Below, piece after piece: positions 27,232 through 35,985 of a stretch of 64,000 nt of DNA (position 1 is the first letter of the stretch; every line of letters starts with the position of its first letter). Under the pieces are notes generated by a model. That model made no database searches. It worked only from the letters and a program-made list of their open reading frames with translations, and had not been told where the DNA came from. The DNA is taken from the NCBI RefSeq assembly GCF_022179805.1, contig NZ_BPUO01000001.1, forward strand, positions 62,001-126,000. Direction: 5' to 3'. The position numbers and the translations under genes were made by a program. Source of the DNA: Cupriavidus pauculus. GTDB lineage: Bacteria > Pseudomonadota > Gammaproteobacteria > Burkholderiales > Burkholderiaceae.

Positions 27232-28446
27232 CTAGCGCAGACAGGTCTCCATCGCCTGCTTCAGATCGGCGATCAAGTCGCGCGAGTCTTCGAGGCCGAT
27301 GTAGAGCCGCACCAGCTCCCCGGCATTTTCCCAGCTGGCAGGCGGCCAGGTACCGGCCGGTCGCATCGTATCGATGTGATACGGAACGGCAAGGCTGTGC
27401 GCCCCACCCCACGACCAACCGATGGCGTACAACTTCAGCGCCTCCACGAACGCATCCACCTGCTCGCGCGAGAAGCGGCTGTGCAAGATGATCGAGAACA
27501 ATCCGCTGGCACCCGAAAAATCACGTGACCATTCCGCGTGACCTGGGCAATCGGGCAATGCCGGGTGCAATACGCGCGTGACTTCCGGCCGCTGCTTGAG
27601 CCATTCGGCAATTTCGCGTGCCGCGCGATCATGCGCCGCCAGGCGAACGGGCATGCTGGACAGCCCGCGCAGCACCAGGAAGCAGTCGTCGGCCGAGACG
27701 CCCCAGCCCATGATCATGCGGGTGCGCTTGAGCCGGTCATGCAGCTTGTCGTCGTGCGTGATCACGGCGCCCATCAGGAGGTCGCTGCCACCCGATTGGT
27801 ACTTCGTCAGCGCCTGCACCGAGATATCGATGCCTTTCGCGAACGGCTTGAAGTAGACGCCGGCGGACCACGTGTTATCGATTGCAGTCACCACACCTCG
27901 GGCACGCGCAGCTGCCACGATCGCCTCGGAGTCCGGCACTTCCATCGTCACCGAGCCCGGCGCCTCCATCCAGATCAGCCGCGTATTGGGCTGAATCAGC
28001 GATGCGATGCCGGCGCCAATCGACGGATGGTAGTAACGCACCGTCACCCCGAATTCACGCGCCAACCATTCGCCGTGATCGCGGTTCGGGCCATAGACGT
28101 TGTCCGGCACCAGCACGTCATCACCGGTGCGCAGCAAGGCAAAGTAGACCAGCGAGATGGCGCCCATGCCCGAAGGCAGCAGCAGCGTATGCCGGCCGCC
28201 CTCGATCTGCGCCAGCTGCTGGCACAGTGCCTCGCTGGTCGGCGTGGCGTGCAGGCCATAGCGCCAGTACGTCTTGCTGCGGTCGCCATAGGCGCGCAGT
28301 TCGGCAAGATTGCGAAAGACGATGGTGGAACCGCGGTACGTGGGCGTGGAGAACGATTCAAAGCCCGGCGCGATGTCCAGTTCGGGCTGGACTGCGGTGG
28401 TCTGGACAAAACGAGGGGGGTTGCGGGACGAGTCGGAGACAGACAC
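27232..28446 (-). CDS. metC: Cystathionine beta-lyase-type PLP enzyme
   Basis: This 404-residue Cys/Met-metabolism PLP enzyme probably cleaves cystathionine to homocysteine. Motifs include the cofactor-binding GMGAISLVY, the Asp that pairs with the pyridine nitrogen in AIDNTWS, and the PLP Lys in ALTKYQSGGSD. The C-terminus (YAIGWSWGGAHSLAVPY) has the GWSWGG signature typical of cystathionine beta-lyase rather than gamma-synthase. It is a single gene ending at the shared terminator. Confidence 0.92.
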   Translation of the reverse strand: MSVSDSSRNPPRFVQTTAVQPELDIAPGFESFSTPTYRGSTIVFRNLAELRAYGDRSKTYWRYGLHATPTSEALCQQLAQIEGGRHTLLLPSGMGAISLVYFALLRTGDDVLVPDNVYGPNRDHGEWLAREFGVTVRYYHPSIGAGIASLIQPNTRLIWMEAPGSVTMEVPDSEAIVAAARARGVVTAIDNTWSAGVYFKPFAKGIDISVQALTKYQSGGSDLLMGAVITHDDKLHDRLKRTRMIMGWGVSADDCFLVLRGLSSMPVRLAAHDRAAREIAEWLKQRPEVTRVLHPALPDCPGHAEWSRDFSGASGLFSIILHSRFSREQVDAFVEALKLYAIGWSWGGAHSLAVPYHIDTMRPAGTWPPASWENAGELVRLYIGLEDSRDLIADLKQAMETCLR

Positions 28447-28528
28447 GGCGTATTCCCTGGAAAAATCGGATCAGGCGTCCGAGCTTACCAGCAAATGCCG
28501 CGCTCGCCACGCGATGTGGCGCAACAGG

Positions 28529-29149
28529 CTAGCGCGACTTGCCCGTGGAGATCGATGACTTTGGCGGCGGCGGCGCGTAGGTAACGCCGCTGCTCGGCGT
28601 CATGTCGAACGGCGGGATCACCAGGTATCCGCCAAATGGCCGGATGAAAAAAGGCAGGACGATAGCGGGATTGTAGGCATCGGTCCAGGTGCCACGCACC
28701 GCGCCGTTGCGGTCGACCTGCCCTTCCCAGTTGCCGGAAACCCGCGTGCCATCGTCGGACTCTTCCATCAGGAAGGCGCCGTTTTCCCATTCACCGGACA
28801 ACAGGCGCACGCCTTTGCCATCACCGATCGAGTACTCGCCCTGCAGGCTGTCACGCGTGTCGGTCTTCGGCGCAATGCGCATCCGCACCTGCCGGTCGCC
28901 GACCGTACCCACGTACACCGGATACTGCGCATACTCCTGGCGTGGTGCCAGCGTCCCGGTCGGCCCGGTCGACAACGACGCCCCGCGCTTGGCTTCCCCC
29001 GCGCGGATGGCGTCGTTGATGCCAAACCCGCCGCCCTGCCCGTCACCTGTCGACAATGTATCCCCCGCAGCTTGAGCCACCACCGGCAGCGCAAGCGCCG
29101 CGGCAATCGTCATGGCATGCAGGAAGTACGACGGTTTGAAACGGGACAA
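28529..29149 (-). CDS. Secreted protein of unknown function (206 aa)
   Basis: I do not recognise a characterised family. I start at a TTG at 29149 because GAGGAAG lies six bases upstream and because it supplies a basic n-region (SRFKPS) before the hydrophobic core (AMTIAAALALPVVAQAAG). The ATG at 29113 has no ribosome site and would leave a truncated signal. The mature part is Gly-rich, then contains a repeating beta-type pattern (YVGTVGDRQVRMRIAP, GEYSIGDGKGVRLLSGEW, VSGNWEGQVDRNGAVRGTW). This suggests a small beta-sandwich periplasmic or surface protein, with a Pro-rich tail. It follows bktB by 35 bases and could be co-transcribed. Confidence 0.75.
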   Translation of the reverse strand: MSRFKPSYFLHAMTIAAALALPVVAQAAGDTLSTGDGQGGGFGINDAIRAGEAKRGASLSTGPTGTLAPRQEYAQYPVYVGTVGDRQVRMRIAPKTDTRDSLQGEYSIGDGKGVRLLSGEWENGAFLMEESDDGTRVSGNWEGQVDRNGAVRGTWTDAYNPAIVLPFFIRPFGGYLVIPPFDMTPSSGVTYAPPPPKSSISTGKSR

Positions 29150-29184
29150 GGCAGGCTTCCTCGGCAACTCTGCGGGTGGTGACG

Positions 29185-30369
29185 TCAAACGCGCTCGAAG
29201 ATCGCGGCAATGCCCTGCCCACCGCCGATGCACATCGTGACCAGTGCGTACCGGCCCTGAATGCGCTGCAGCTCGTGGATAGCCTTCACGGTGATCAGTG
29301 CACCCGTGGCGCCAATCGGATGGCCGAGCGAAATGCCGGAACCGTTCGGATTGACCTTGGCCGGGTCCAGCCCCAGGGCCTTGGTCACTGCACAGGCTTG
29401 CGCGGCGAACGCCTCGTTGGCTTCCACCACATCCAGGTCCTTGACCGACAGGCCAGCGCGTTCGAGCGCAATCTTCGTGGCAGGCACAGGGCCGATGCCC
29501 ATGGTCTTCGGATCCACGCCGGCATGACCGTACGACACCAGTCGCGCCAGCGGCTTCAGCCCGCGACGCTCTGCCTCGGCACGCTCCATCAGCACCACGG
29601 CCGCAGCCGCGTCGTTGAGGCCCGATGCATTGCCAGCCGTGACCGTGCCGTTTTCCTTCACGAACACCGGCTTCAGCTTCGTCATGTCGTCCATGGTGGC
29701 GTCATGCCGCACATGCTCGTCGGTGTCGAACACGACATCGCCCTTGCGCGTCTTCAGCGTCACCGGAACGATCTGATCCTTGAAGTAGCCAGCCTTGATG
29801 GCTGCCGAGGCCCGACGATGCGATTCCAGCGCGGTCTCGTCCTGCTGCTGGCGCGTGATGTCGTATTCCTTGGCGACGTTCTCGGCCGTCACGCCCATGT
29901 GGATCGCGTGGAACGGGTCGTGCAGCGCGCCCAGCATCATGTCGATCAGCTTGGCATCGCCCATGCGCGCGCCCCAGCGGGCCATCGGCGCCAGGTAAGG
30001 CGCCCGGCTCATGCTTTCCGCACCGCCGCCAATCGCCACCTGGGCATCGCCCAGCAGGATGGTCTGTGCCGCGCTGACAATGGCTTGCAGGCCCGAGCCG
30101 CACAGGCGGTTGACCGTCAATGCCGGCGCGTTGATCGACACGCCGCCGTTCACGGCTGCCACGCGGCCCAGGTACATGTCCTTCGGCTCGGTCTGGATCA
30201 CGTTGCCGAACACCACGTGGCCGACGTCATCGCCGGACACGTTGGCGCGAGCCAGCGCTTCGCGCACAACCAGCGCACCAAGTTCGGTCGGGGCGAGGTC
30301 CTTGAGACCACCGCCAAAGGTACCAATTGCGGTGCGCACACCGCTGACAACCACCACTTCACGCGTCAT
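29185..30369 (-). CDS. bktB: Acetyl-CoA acyltransferase / beta-ketothiolase BktB
   Basis: This 394-residue thiolase condenses acetyl-CoA with acetyl- or propionyl-CoA, feeding 3-ketoacyl-CoA to polymer synthesis. Length and sequence agree very closely with C. necator BktB as I recall it. The acyl-carrying Cys90 (NRLCGSGLQA), His350 (SLGHPIGATG) and Cys380 (MCIGGGQG) are present. The start ATG at 30369 follows GGAGACAAGAC. It has its own promoter (30402-30429) and lies about 5 kb from phaCAB. Confidence 0.95.
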   Translation of the reverse strand: MTREVVVVSGVRTAIGTFGGGLKDLAPTELGALVVREALARANVSGDDVGHVVFGNVIQTEPKDMYLGRVAAVNGGVSINAPALTVNRLCGSGLQAIVSAAQTILLGDAQVAIGGGAESMSRAPYLAPMARWGARMGDAKLIDMMLGALHDPFHAIHMGVTAENVAKEYDITRQQQDETALESHRRASAAIKAGYFKDQIVPVTLKTRKGDVVFDTDEHVRHDATMDDMTKLKPVFVKENGTVTAGNASGLNDAAAAVVLMERAEAERRGLKPLARLVSYGHAGVDPKTMGIGPVPATKIALERAGLSVKDLDVVEANEAFAAQACAVTKALGLDPAKVNPNGSGISLGHPIGATGALITVKAIHELQRIQGRYALVTMCIGGGQGIAAIFERV

Positions 30370-30401
30370 GTCTTGTCTCCATGCGTTATGTTGCGGTGCA
30401 C

Positions 30402-30429
30402 AGTATAGTCGTGGCCACCAAAAAGTGAA
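30402..30429 (-). promoter_or_regulatory. Candidate promoter of bktB
   Basis: On the minus strand TTCACT (30424-30429) and TATACT (30402-30407) are separated by 16 bases, with a leader of about 25-30 bases to the ATG. The surrounding AT content is raised. Confidence 0.55.
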
Positions 30430-30504
30430 CGACCGTACTTTTACCTAATTGTCTGCACAGGCACCCGCTGTCTTGCTTGTCAAACCCGCCGGATCAAGCG
30501 CTGG

Positions 30505-31878
30505 TCAGGCGATCTCGCCCCACAGGTCGTGCCCGTCGGCGCCCGTGATCTTCACGTTCACGAAATCGCCGGTCTTGTAGCGTTGCGACGGCTTCGCGGC
30601 CGGATCGATGTAGACCAGGCCATCGATTTCGGGGGCATCCGCCGACGACCGGCCGATACCGCCCTCCTGGTTCACTTCGTCGACCAGCACCCGCAACGTC
30701 TGCCCCACCTTGCGCTGCAGCCGGCGCGCCGATACCGCTTCGGCAACTTCCATGAAGCGGGCACGGCGCTCTTCGCGGACTTCATCGGGCAACGCACCGG
30801 GCAGGTTGTTGGCCGTGGCGCCTTCCACCGGCGAATAGGCAAAGCAGCCCACGCGGTCGAGTTCGGCTTCGGCGATGAAATCGAGCAACGTCTGGAATTC
30901 GGCCTCGGTTTCCCCAGGGAAGCCGGCGATGAACGTGCTGCGAATCGTCAGATCCGGACAGATCTCGCGCCACGCACGAATGCGGTCGAGGGTCTTCTCC
31001 GCATTGGCCGGCCGCTTCATGCGCTTGAGCACGTCGGGATGCGCGTGCTGCAGCGGCACGTCCAGATACGGCAAGACATGGCCCTGGTTCATCAGGGGAA
31101 TGATTTCGTCGACGTGCGGATACGGATACACGTAGTGCAGGCGCACCCAGGCACCATACTGGCTTGCCAGCTCACCCAGCGCCCCAACCAGTTCGGTCAT
31201 GCGGGTCTTGAGCGGGCGACCGGCCCAGAAGCCCGTGCGGTACTTGACGTCGACGCCATAGGCGCTGGTGTCTTGCGAAATCACCAGCAGCTCTTTTACG
31301 CCGGCCTTGAACAGGTTCTCGGCCTCGAGCATCACTTCGGCCACCGGGCGCGACACGAGGTCGCCCCGCATCGACGGGATGATGCAGAAAGAGCAACGGT
31401 GATTGCAGCCTTCCGAAATCTTCAGATAGGCATAGTGCTTCGGCGTGAGCTTGATGCCGGCGGCCGGCACCAGGTCGGTGAACGGATCGTGCGGCTTGGG
31501 CAGGTGCGTGTGCACGGCCTGCATGACCTCGCCCAGCGCATGCGGCCCGGTCACGGCCAGCACCTTCGGGTGCACCGAGGAAACAATGTCGTGCCCCGCC
31601 GCGTCCTTCTTGGCGCCCAGGCAGCCGGTCACGATCACCTTGCCGTTTTCAGTCAGCGCTTCGCCGATCGCGTCCAGGCTTTCCTGAACGGCCTCGTCGA
31701 TGAAACCGCAGGTGTTCACGACCACAAGGTCGGCGCCGTCGTAGGTACCGCTGATGGCATACCCTTCGGCGCGCAGTTGCGTGATGATCTGCTCGGAATC
31801 AACCAGTGCCTTGGGACAGCCAAGTGACACAAAGCCGACTTTCGGCGCAGGATTGGACAGATTGATTTCAGACGACAT
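30505..31878 (-). CDS. rimO: Ribosomal protein uS12 methylthiotransferase RimO
   Basis: RimO is a radical-SAM enzyme that adds a methylthio group to an Asp of ribosomal protein S12. I start at the ATG at 31878 ([16 protein letters not shown], 457 aa). The three N-terminal cluster Cys lie in [20 protein letters not shown] and VTGCLGAKK; the radical-SAM cluster is [10 protein letters not shown]-terminal TRAM domain follows (QTLRVLVDE to HDLWGEIA). About 45 bases of its 5' coding sequence recur as a remnant at 33302-33346. Confidence 0.95.
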   Translation of the reverse strand: MSSEINLSNPAPKVGFVSLGCPKALVDSEQIITQLRAEGYAISGTYDGADLVVVNTCGFIDEAVQESLDAIGEALTENGKVIVTGCLGAKKDAAGHDIVSSVHPKVLAVTGPHALGEVMQAVHTHLPKPHDPFTDLVPAAGIKLTPKHYAYLKISEGCNHRCSFCIIPSMRGDLVSRPVAEVMLEAENLFKAGVKELLVISQDTSAYGVDVKYRTGFWAGRPLKTRMTELVGALGELASQYGAWVRLHYVYPYPHVDEIIPLMNQGHVLPYLDVPLQHAHPDVLKRMKRPANAEKTLDRIRAWREICPDLTIRSTFIAGFPGETEAEFQTLLDFIAEAELDRVGCFAYSPVEGATANNLPGALPDEVREERRARFMEVAEAVSARRLQRKVGQTLRVLVDEVNQEGGIGRSSADAPEIDGLVYIDPAAKPSQRYKTGDFVNVKITGADGHDLWGEIA

Positions 31879-31937
31879 GGGGCACCGCGCTCTGCTTTTT
31901 GGGGATTCGGGAGTCGGGGCACGTCCGACCATTCCCG

Positions 31938-32034
31938 GTGGCGCGCCGCACTGGCTATGGGCTTCCGGCAGCAGTGGCAAGCTCGTGCCGGGCGCCGTCG
32001 CCTCGAAAGACCGCGATTTTACCCCGGTTTGCGG
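31938..32034. repeat. Copy A of a duplicated upstream segment (before rimO)
   Basis: This segment matches 33029-33120 in the same orientation, with blocks such as CGCGCCGCACTGG, GGCGCCGT and GAAAGACCGCGAT conserved and a few small gaps. On the minus strand it contains TAAAAT (32016-32021), a likely -10 element for rimO, which also overlaps the dusC stop codon. Confidence 0.8.
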
Positions 32035-33011
32035 TGATCTTGCCCAGCCGTGTGGCTAGAGGCACGTCGAGCGCGCGCGATGACTTCGAGAATTTCGTGC
32101 GAATCGTGGAGGCACCGGATCGCGGTGTGCAGCTCGGCGGCTTCCGGCCAGGTCCGCTTGAGATAGCTGAGCCACATTTTGACGCGTCCATGCTCATGGC
32201 GAGCCGCCACTCGGACTTGCAGCTTTCTCAAGTAGTCGTCGAGTAGACCCAGCACGGCCGGCCACTCTTCGCCGGAAGGCGCCTGATCCATCAATCCACG
32301 GATACGCAAGGCCAGGAACGGGTCCGACACGGCGCCACGCCCGATCATCACGTCCGCGCAACCGCTCACCGCTCTGCACCGCTGCCAGTCCGCCACTGTC
32401 CAGACTTCGCCGTTGGCGATGACCGGTACATCCACCGCGTCGTCGATCCGTGCGATCCACTCCCAGTGGGCCGGCGGCCGGTAACCATGGTCACGGGTTC
32501 TGGCATGTACGACCAGGTGCGCAGCGCCGGCTTCCGCCAGCGCCGTTGCACAGTCAATGGCGAGCGAGGTGTCGGACACGCCAAGCCGCATTTTTGCCGT
32601 CACGACGATGCCGGCCGGCACGGCTGCGCGAACGGACGACACGATTCGGTTGAGCTGCTCAGGATCCGCCAACAGCATGGCGCCGCCACCGTGCCGGTTG
32701 ACGACTTTCGCGGGGCAGCCGAAATTCAGATCGATGCCATGCGGCGACAGACTGGCCGCCCGGGCCGCATTCACCGCCATCCATTCAGGGTCACTGCCGA
32801 GCAACTGAATCACCATCGGCGTGCCGCTGGGGGTGCGGCCTCCGTCGAGGATTTCGGGCGTATCTCTCTCGTAGACCCGCGTGGGAAGAACTGAACCCGT
32901 CACCCGGACGAATTCCGACACGCACCCGTCGAATCCGCCTCTGCGCGTCAACACGTCACGCAGCACGTAGTCTGCGAGCCCTTCCATCGGTGCAAGAAAC
33001 AGCTGGCTCAT
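32019..33011 (-). CDS. dusC: tRNA-dihydrouridine(16) synthase DusC
   Basis: This is a 330-residue FMN-dependent enzyme that reduces a uridine in the tRNA D-loop. It shows the flavin-binding [14 protein letters not shown] start, the catalytic Cys in [33 protein letters not shown], and VIANGEVW with the GRGAVSDP phosphate site. The short length and the EGLAD variant fit the DusC subgroup. A TAACAT at 33102-33107 in copy A' is a candidate -10. Its stop overlaps the -10-like box of rimO. Confidence 0.93.
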   Translation of the reverse strand: MSQLFLAPMEGLADYVLRDVLTRRGGFDGCVSEFVRVTGSVLPTRVYERDTPEILDGGRTPSGTPMVIQLLGSDPEWMAVNAARAASLSPHGIDLNFGCPAKVVNRHGGGAMLLADPEQLNRIVSSVRAAVPAGIVVTAKMRLGVSDTSLAIDCATALAEAGAAHLVVHARTRDHGYRPPAHWEWIARIDDAVDVPVIANGEVWTVADWQRCRAVSGCADVMIGRGAVSDPFLALRIRGLMDQAPSGEEWPAVLGLLDDYLRKLQVRVAARHEHGRVKMWLSYLKRTWPEAAELHTAIRCLHDSHEILEVIARARRASSHTAGQDHRKPG

Positions 33012-33028
33012 GCGAGAACGGCGTCTAA

Positions 33029-33120
33029 GTTGCCGCGCCGCACTGGGTTGGCTATGGGTGTCCGGCGAGCCTATCGGGCGCCGTTTCCTTGAAAGACCGC
33101 GATGTTACCCCGGATTGCGC
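33029..33120. repeat. Copy A' of the duplicated upstream segment (before dusC)
   Basis: This is the partner of 31938-32034. It lies just upstream of dusC and carries TAACAT (33102-33107, minus strand) at the position where copy A has TAAAAT. The two genes may therefore share a duplicated promoter. Confidence 0.8.
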
Positions 33121-33301
33121 GCCAGCGCGGCGCCGTATCGTCTTCGCAAGGGCATAGTGCGCGTCCATAGTGGTTCCCGCCGCCCCGTCGCGAACGACCC
33201 GGGCGTCACACCAGAGCCCTCCATTCGCAATGATGGAGCCAAGTCGATCAACGTGGACGATGTGATAGATCTTCGGATTGACAGGTATTTTTCAGCCTCC
33301 C

Positions 33302-33346
33302 CTCGGGCAGCCAAGCGACACGAAGCCGACTTTCGGCGCAGGATTT
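33302..33346 (-). pseudogene. Remnant of the rimO 5' coding end
   Basis: About 45 bases match the rimO segment 31811-31855 with a handful of substitutions. On the minus strand they encode [14 protein letters not shown], identical to rimO residues in that stretch, before diverging. Flanking sequence on both sides is unrelated to rimO. It is a fragment with no start or product. Confidence 0.8.
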
Positions 33347-33405
33347 CACCCTGTGCGGACGGTCTTGACTCAGCCAGATACACGAGCCGCCCCGGCACCC
33401 GTCCG

Positions 33406-33927
33406 TCAGGGGCCGATCAGTCCCGCCATCCGTTCGATGGCGGGCTTCCAGCCATATGCCAGCCCAAGCACAATGCCGCCGCCGGTCGCGACCCAGAGCA
33501 CCTTGTTGACACGTTCCCGCAACGTTGCGATCTGCTGCCCATTGGCATCGATGCGCCTCGTCAGGTTGGTTTCGACCTTGTCGACATGCGTCTCCAGGGT
33601 GTCGAACCTGGTATCGATCTGGTGGAAGCGCGATTCGGTCCGTGCCTCGAAGTTTTCCAGCCTGGTCTCGATCCGATTGCACCGTGCATCCCACCGTGCC
33701 TCCTGAGCCTGCCGCTCCGCCGTCCACTGCGCTCGCGCTTCCGCATGTTTTTCCGAGGCATCGAGCCGCTCGACGATCGCCTGCGGGGACGACGTGAGGG
33801 CACCGATATCGCGCTGGATCATCGAGAGTTGGCCGTAGACGCCCAGCGCGAACTCGACGACATTTGAAAAGCCCTGGGTCTTGCCGTTATCGGGCGCGAG
33901 GCGCCATGCTTCTGCGTGACTGGACAA
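33406..33927 (-). CDS. Coiled-coil protein with C-terminal membrane anchor (173 aa)
   Basis: I do not recognise a named family. I start at a TTG at 33927 because GGAGG lies seven bases upstream (33935-33939); the longer open frame to 34035 has no such site. The centre is a long heptad-type helix (about residues 40-145: IVERLDASEKHAEARAQW..., ETRLENFEARTESRF, DTLETHVDKVETNLTRRID). The C-terminus has one membrane helix (VLWVATGGGIVLGLAYGW). Such tail-anchored coiled-coil proteins resemble phage- or nuclease-associated DUF1640-like proteins in layout only. The role is unknown. Confidence 0.7.
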   Translation of the reverse strand: MSSHAEAWRLAPDNGKTQGFSNVVEFALGVYGQLSMIQRDIGALTSSPQAIVERLDASEKHAEARAQWTAERQAQEARWDARCNRIETRLENFEARTESRFHQIDTRFDTLETHVDKVETNLTRRIDANGQQIATLRERVNKVLWVATGGGIVLGLAYGWKPAIERMAGLIGP

Positions 33928-34109
33928 GGGTGTACCTCCGTTTCGGCGAATGACCTGAGCGAGGAAAATCCGCTCTTCAGGTCGCCCTGCTTCCAGGGCA
34001 TGGCCGATTGGAGCACACGAAATCCGGCGAGTCATGGCGCTCCACGGAGTGCATCACGAATGTGGCAGTTCGCCAGACAATCGCAACATCTAGTGGCCGC
34101 CACACAACG

Positions 34110-34135
34110 AAAAAGGCCCTGCTGTTGCAGGGCCT
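34110..34135 (-). terminator. Intrinsic terminator of phaR
   Basis: AGGCCCTGC (34114-34122), loop TGTT, GCAGGGCCT (34127-34135) is a 9-bp perfect stem. On the minus strand it is followed by a T-run, 28 bases after the phaR stop. Confidence 0.85.
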
Positions 34136-34163
34136 CGGTACCAATCGCGGTGGATGGCGCAGC

Positions 34164-34715
34164 TTACTTCTTGTCCTGCTGATTGAACGGGAACGTGCCG
34201 AACATGCTCTTGGCCTGGTTCTGCATCTGCTCCTGCATCTGCACGAACAGGTTCTTGCTCTGCTCGATGTAGTTGCTCATCATGCCTTGCATCATCGGGC
34301 CCTGCAGGTTCATGAACTGCGACCACATGTCGGGGCTGAATGCCTCGCCCGAATACAGTCCCTTCGAGTTCTCGGCCAGCTTGGTCTGGATGTCGATGAA
34401 GGCCTGGATGTTCTTTTCCAGGTAGGTGCCCATCATGCCCTGCATGGCATGGCCGTAGAAACGGATGATCTGCGACAGCATGGCGCTCGAGAACATCGGC
34501 ACGCCGCCCGTTTCTTCCTCGAGGATGATCTGCAGCAGGATGCTGCGCGTCAACTCGTCGCCCGACTTTGCGTCGACGACCTTGAAGTCCTCGGTATCCA
34601 TAACCAGCTGCTTGACGTCCGCGAGCGTAATGTAGGTGCTGGTTTGCGTATCGTAGAGCCGGCGATTGGGATATTTCTTGATCAGTCGCTCTGCGCCTTT
34701 CTTGGTCGTGGCCAT
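34164..34715 (-). CDS. phaR: PHA synthesis repressor PhaR
   Basis: PhaR binds both DNA and nascent polyhydroxybutyrate granules, repressing phasin genes and itself until polymer titrates it away. It is 183 residues. The N-terminal PHB/PHA-accumulation DNA-binding domain starts RLIKKYPNRRLYDTQTSTYITL, followed by the PHB-accumulation repeats and a Met/Gln-rich C-terminus (GPMMQGMMSNYIEQSKNLF, QMQEQMQNQAKSMFG). It lies downstream of phaB with its own terminator-isolated unit. A perfect 20-bp palindrome lies in its leader. Confidence 0.95.
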   Translation of the reverse strand: MATTKKGAERLIKKYPNRRLYDTQTSTYITLADVKQLVMDTEDFKVVDAKSGDELTRSILLQIILEEETGGVPMFSSAMLSQIIRFYGHAMQGMMGTYLEKNIQAFIDIQTKLAENSKGLYSGEAFSPDMWSQFMNLQGPMMQGMMSNYIEQSKNLFVQMQEQMQNQAKSMFGTFPFNQQDKK

Positions 34716-34785
34716 CGGTGCTCTATCCTTTTGTCGTCGCTGATGCCGGCGGTTGGCATCCGCTGCTGCGCCTTCGCCAACGCTG

Positions 34786-34805
34786 CTGCACCGCATGCGG
34801 TGCAG
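34786..34805. promoter_or_regulatory. Perfect 20-bp palindrome, candidate PhaR autoregulatory site
   Basis: CTGCACCGCATGCGGTGCAG is fully self-complementary and lies 71-90 bases upstream of the phaR ATG. PhaR proteins of other species are reported to bind CTGC...GCAG-type sequences, so autoregulation is the natural reading; binding here is inference. Confidence 0.5.
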
Positions 34806-34917
34806 TGCGCAATGGGCGCGTCGCTCCAGCTGGAAGCGACGCCAAAGGCGCGCGAGAAACAACCGGACCAGACCCTGTGGAGCGCTCTCCTTTGGTGCCG
34901 GTTGCGCCATTGCCCTG

Positions 34918-34946
34918 ATTCTATGCTCAAGAAAGCACTATGGAAA
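34918..34946 (-). promoter_or_regulatory. Candidate promoter of phaR
   Basis: On the minus strand TTTCCA (34941-34946) and TAGAAT (34918-34923) are exactly 17 bases apart. It lies between the phaB terminator and phaR, so phaR can be transcribed independently. Confidence 0.5.
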
Positions 34947-34993
34947 GCCGGCAGTGTTTAAGGAAAACCCGCAGCAAACGGCGCAGCGCCATG

Positions 34994-35041
34994 AAACAAA
35001 AGACCGTCCGCGCGCCAGTTGGCGCCCGAACGGTCCTTTTA
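34994..35041 (-). terminator. Intrinsic terminator of the phaCAB operon
   Basis: GACCGTCCGCGCGCC (35002-35016) pairs imperfectly with GGCGCCCGAACGGTC (35021-35035) around AGTT, and on the minus strand the stem is followed by TTTTGTTT. It lies about 90 bases past the phaB stop. Confidence 0.8.
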
Positions 35042-35132
35042 CCTGCCTGGCAGCGGGGAGGCGAATCCGGCTTGTGCACCGCGCTGGATGCATTGCATCA
35101 ACGCGCGCACCGGCCGGCTCCTCTCGCCGGCG

Positions 35133-35873
35133 TCAGCCCATGTGGAGGCCGCCGTTCAGCGAGAAGTCCGCACCCGTGGAAAAGCCCGATTCGTCCGACG
35201 CCAGCCAGGCGCAGATCGAGGCGATTTCAGCCGGCTCGCCCAGACGCTTGACCGGAATCGTGCCGACGATCTTGTCCAGCACATCCTGGCGGATGGACTT
35301 GACCATGTCGGTGGCGATATAGCCGGGCGACACAGTATTGACCGTCACGCCCTTGGTGGCCATTTCCTGCGCCAGCGCCATCGTGAAGCCGTGCAGGCCA
35401 GCCTTGGCCGTCGAATAGTTGGTCTGGCCGAACTGCCCCTTCTGGCCGTTCACCGACGAAATATTGACGATCCGGCCGAAGCCGCGGTCGGCCATGCCAT
35501 CGATGACCTGCTTGGTCACGTTGAACAGCGACGTCAGGTTGGTGTCGATCACGGCGTCCCAGTCGGCGCGCGTCATCTTGCGGAACACCACGTCGCGGGT
35601 AATGCCGGCGTTGTTGATCAGCACGTCGACCTCGCCCACCTCGGCCTTGACCTTCTCGAAGGCTACCTTGGTCGAATCCCAGTCGGCCACGTTGCCCTCC
35701 GACGCCACGAACTCGAAGCCGAGTGCGCGTTGCTGTTCGAGCCATTTCTCGCGGCGCGGCGAATTCGGGCCGCAGCCCGCCACGACCTTGAAGCCGTCCT
35801 TGGCCAGGCGCTGGCAAATCGCGGTTCCGATGCCGCCCATTCCGCCGGTCACATATGCAATGCGCTGAGTCAT
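35133..35873 (-). CDS. phaB: Acetoacetyl-CoA reductase PhaB
   Basis: PhaB reduces acetoacetyl-CoA to (R)-3-hydroxybutyryl-CoA with NADPH, the second step of PHB synthesis. It is a 246-residue SDR enzyme, the same length as C. necator PhaB1. It has the cofactor loop VTGGMGGIGTAI, NNAG, and the catalytic Ser140, Tyr153 and Lys157 (SSVNGQKGQFGQTNYSTAKAG). It is third in the phaCAB operon, 112 bases after phaA. Confidence 0.97.
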   Translation of the reverse strand: MTQRIAYVTGGMGGIGTAICQRLAKDGFKVVAGCGPNSPRREKWLEQQRALGFEFVASEGNVADWDSTKVAFEKVKAEVGEVDVLINNAGITRDVVFRKMTRADWDAVIDTNLTSLFNVTKQVIDGMADRGFGRIVNISSVNGQKGQFGQTNYSTAKAGLHGFTMALAQEMATKGVTVNTVSPGYIATDMVKSIRQDVLDKIVGTIPVKRLGEPAEIASICAWLASDESGFSTGADFSLNGGLHMG

Positions 35874-35985
35874 ATCCACTCCTAGTTGGCTCGCTCGATC
35901 GTTGTTATCGATGCTCAGGTTGTGTTGCCGAACCCGGCGGCCGACGTTCCTCGGCACGCCCCCACCGGGTCACCCCTCACTACAA

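Larger units (their letters stand above)
33012..33405. other. Rearranged intergenic region upstream of dusC
   Basis: These 394 bases hold no convincing gene. They contain the duplicated promoter segment A' (33029-33120), about 180 bases that I cannot match to anything else in the window, and a remnant of the 5' end of rimO (33302-33346). Short open frames here have poor amino-acid composition and no ribosome sites. Confidence 0.7.
34716..35132. other. phaB-phaR intergenic region
   Basis: These 417 bases contain, in the direction of transcription (minus), the phaB terminator (34994-35041), a candidate phaR promoter (34918-34946) and a leader of nearly 200 bases. The leader holds a direct repeat CGCTGCTGC (34771 and 34781) and the perfect palindrome 34786-34805. 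No open frame here looks coding. Confidence 0.65.

Noticed and set aside
33105..33398. Short minus-strand open frame in the dusC-coiled-coil gap
   Set aside because: It is stitched from the duplicated promoter and the rimO remnant; composition and lack of a ribosome site argue against a gene.
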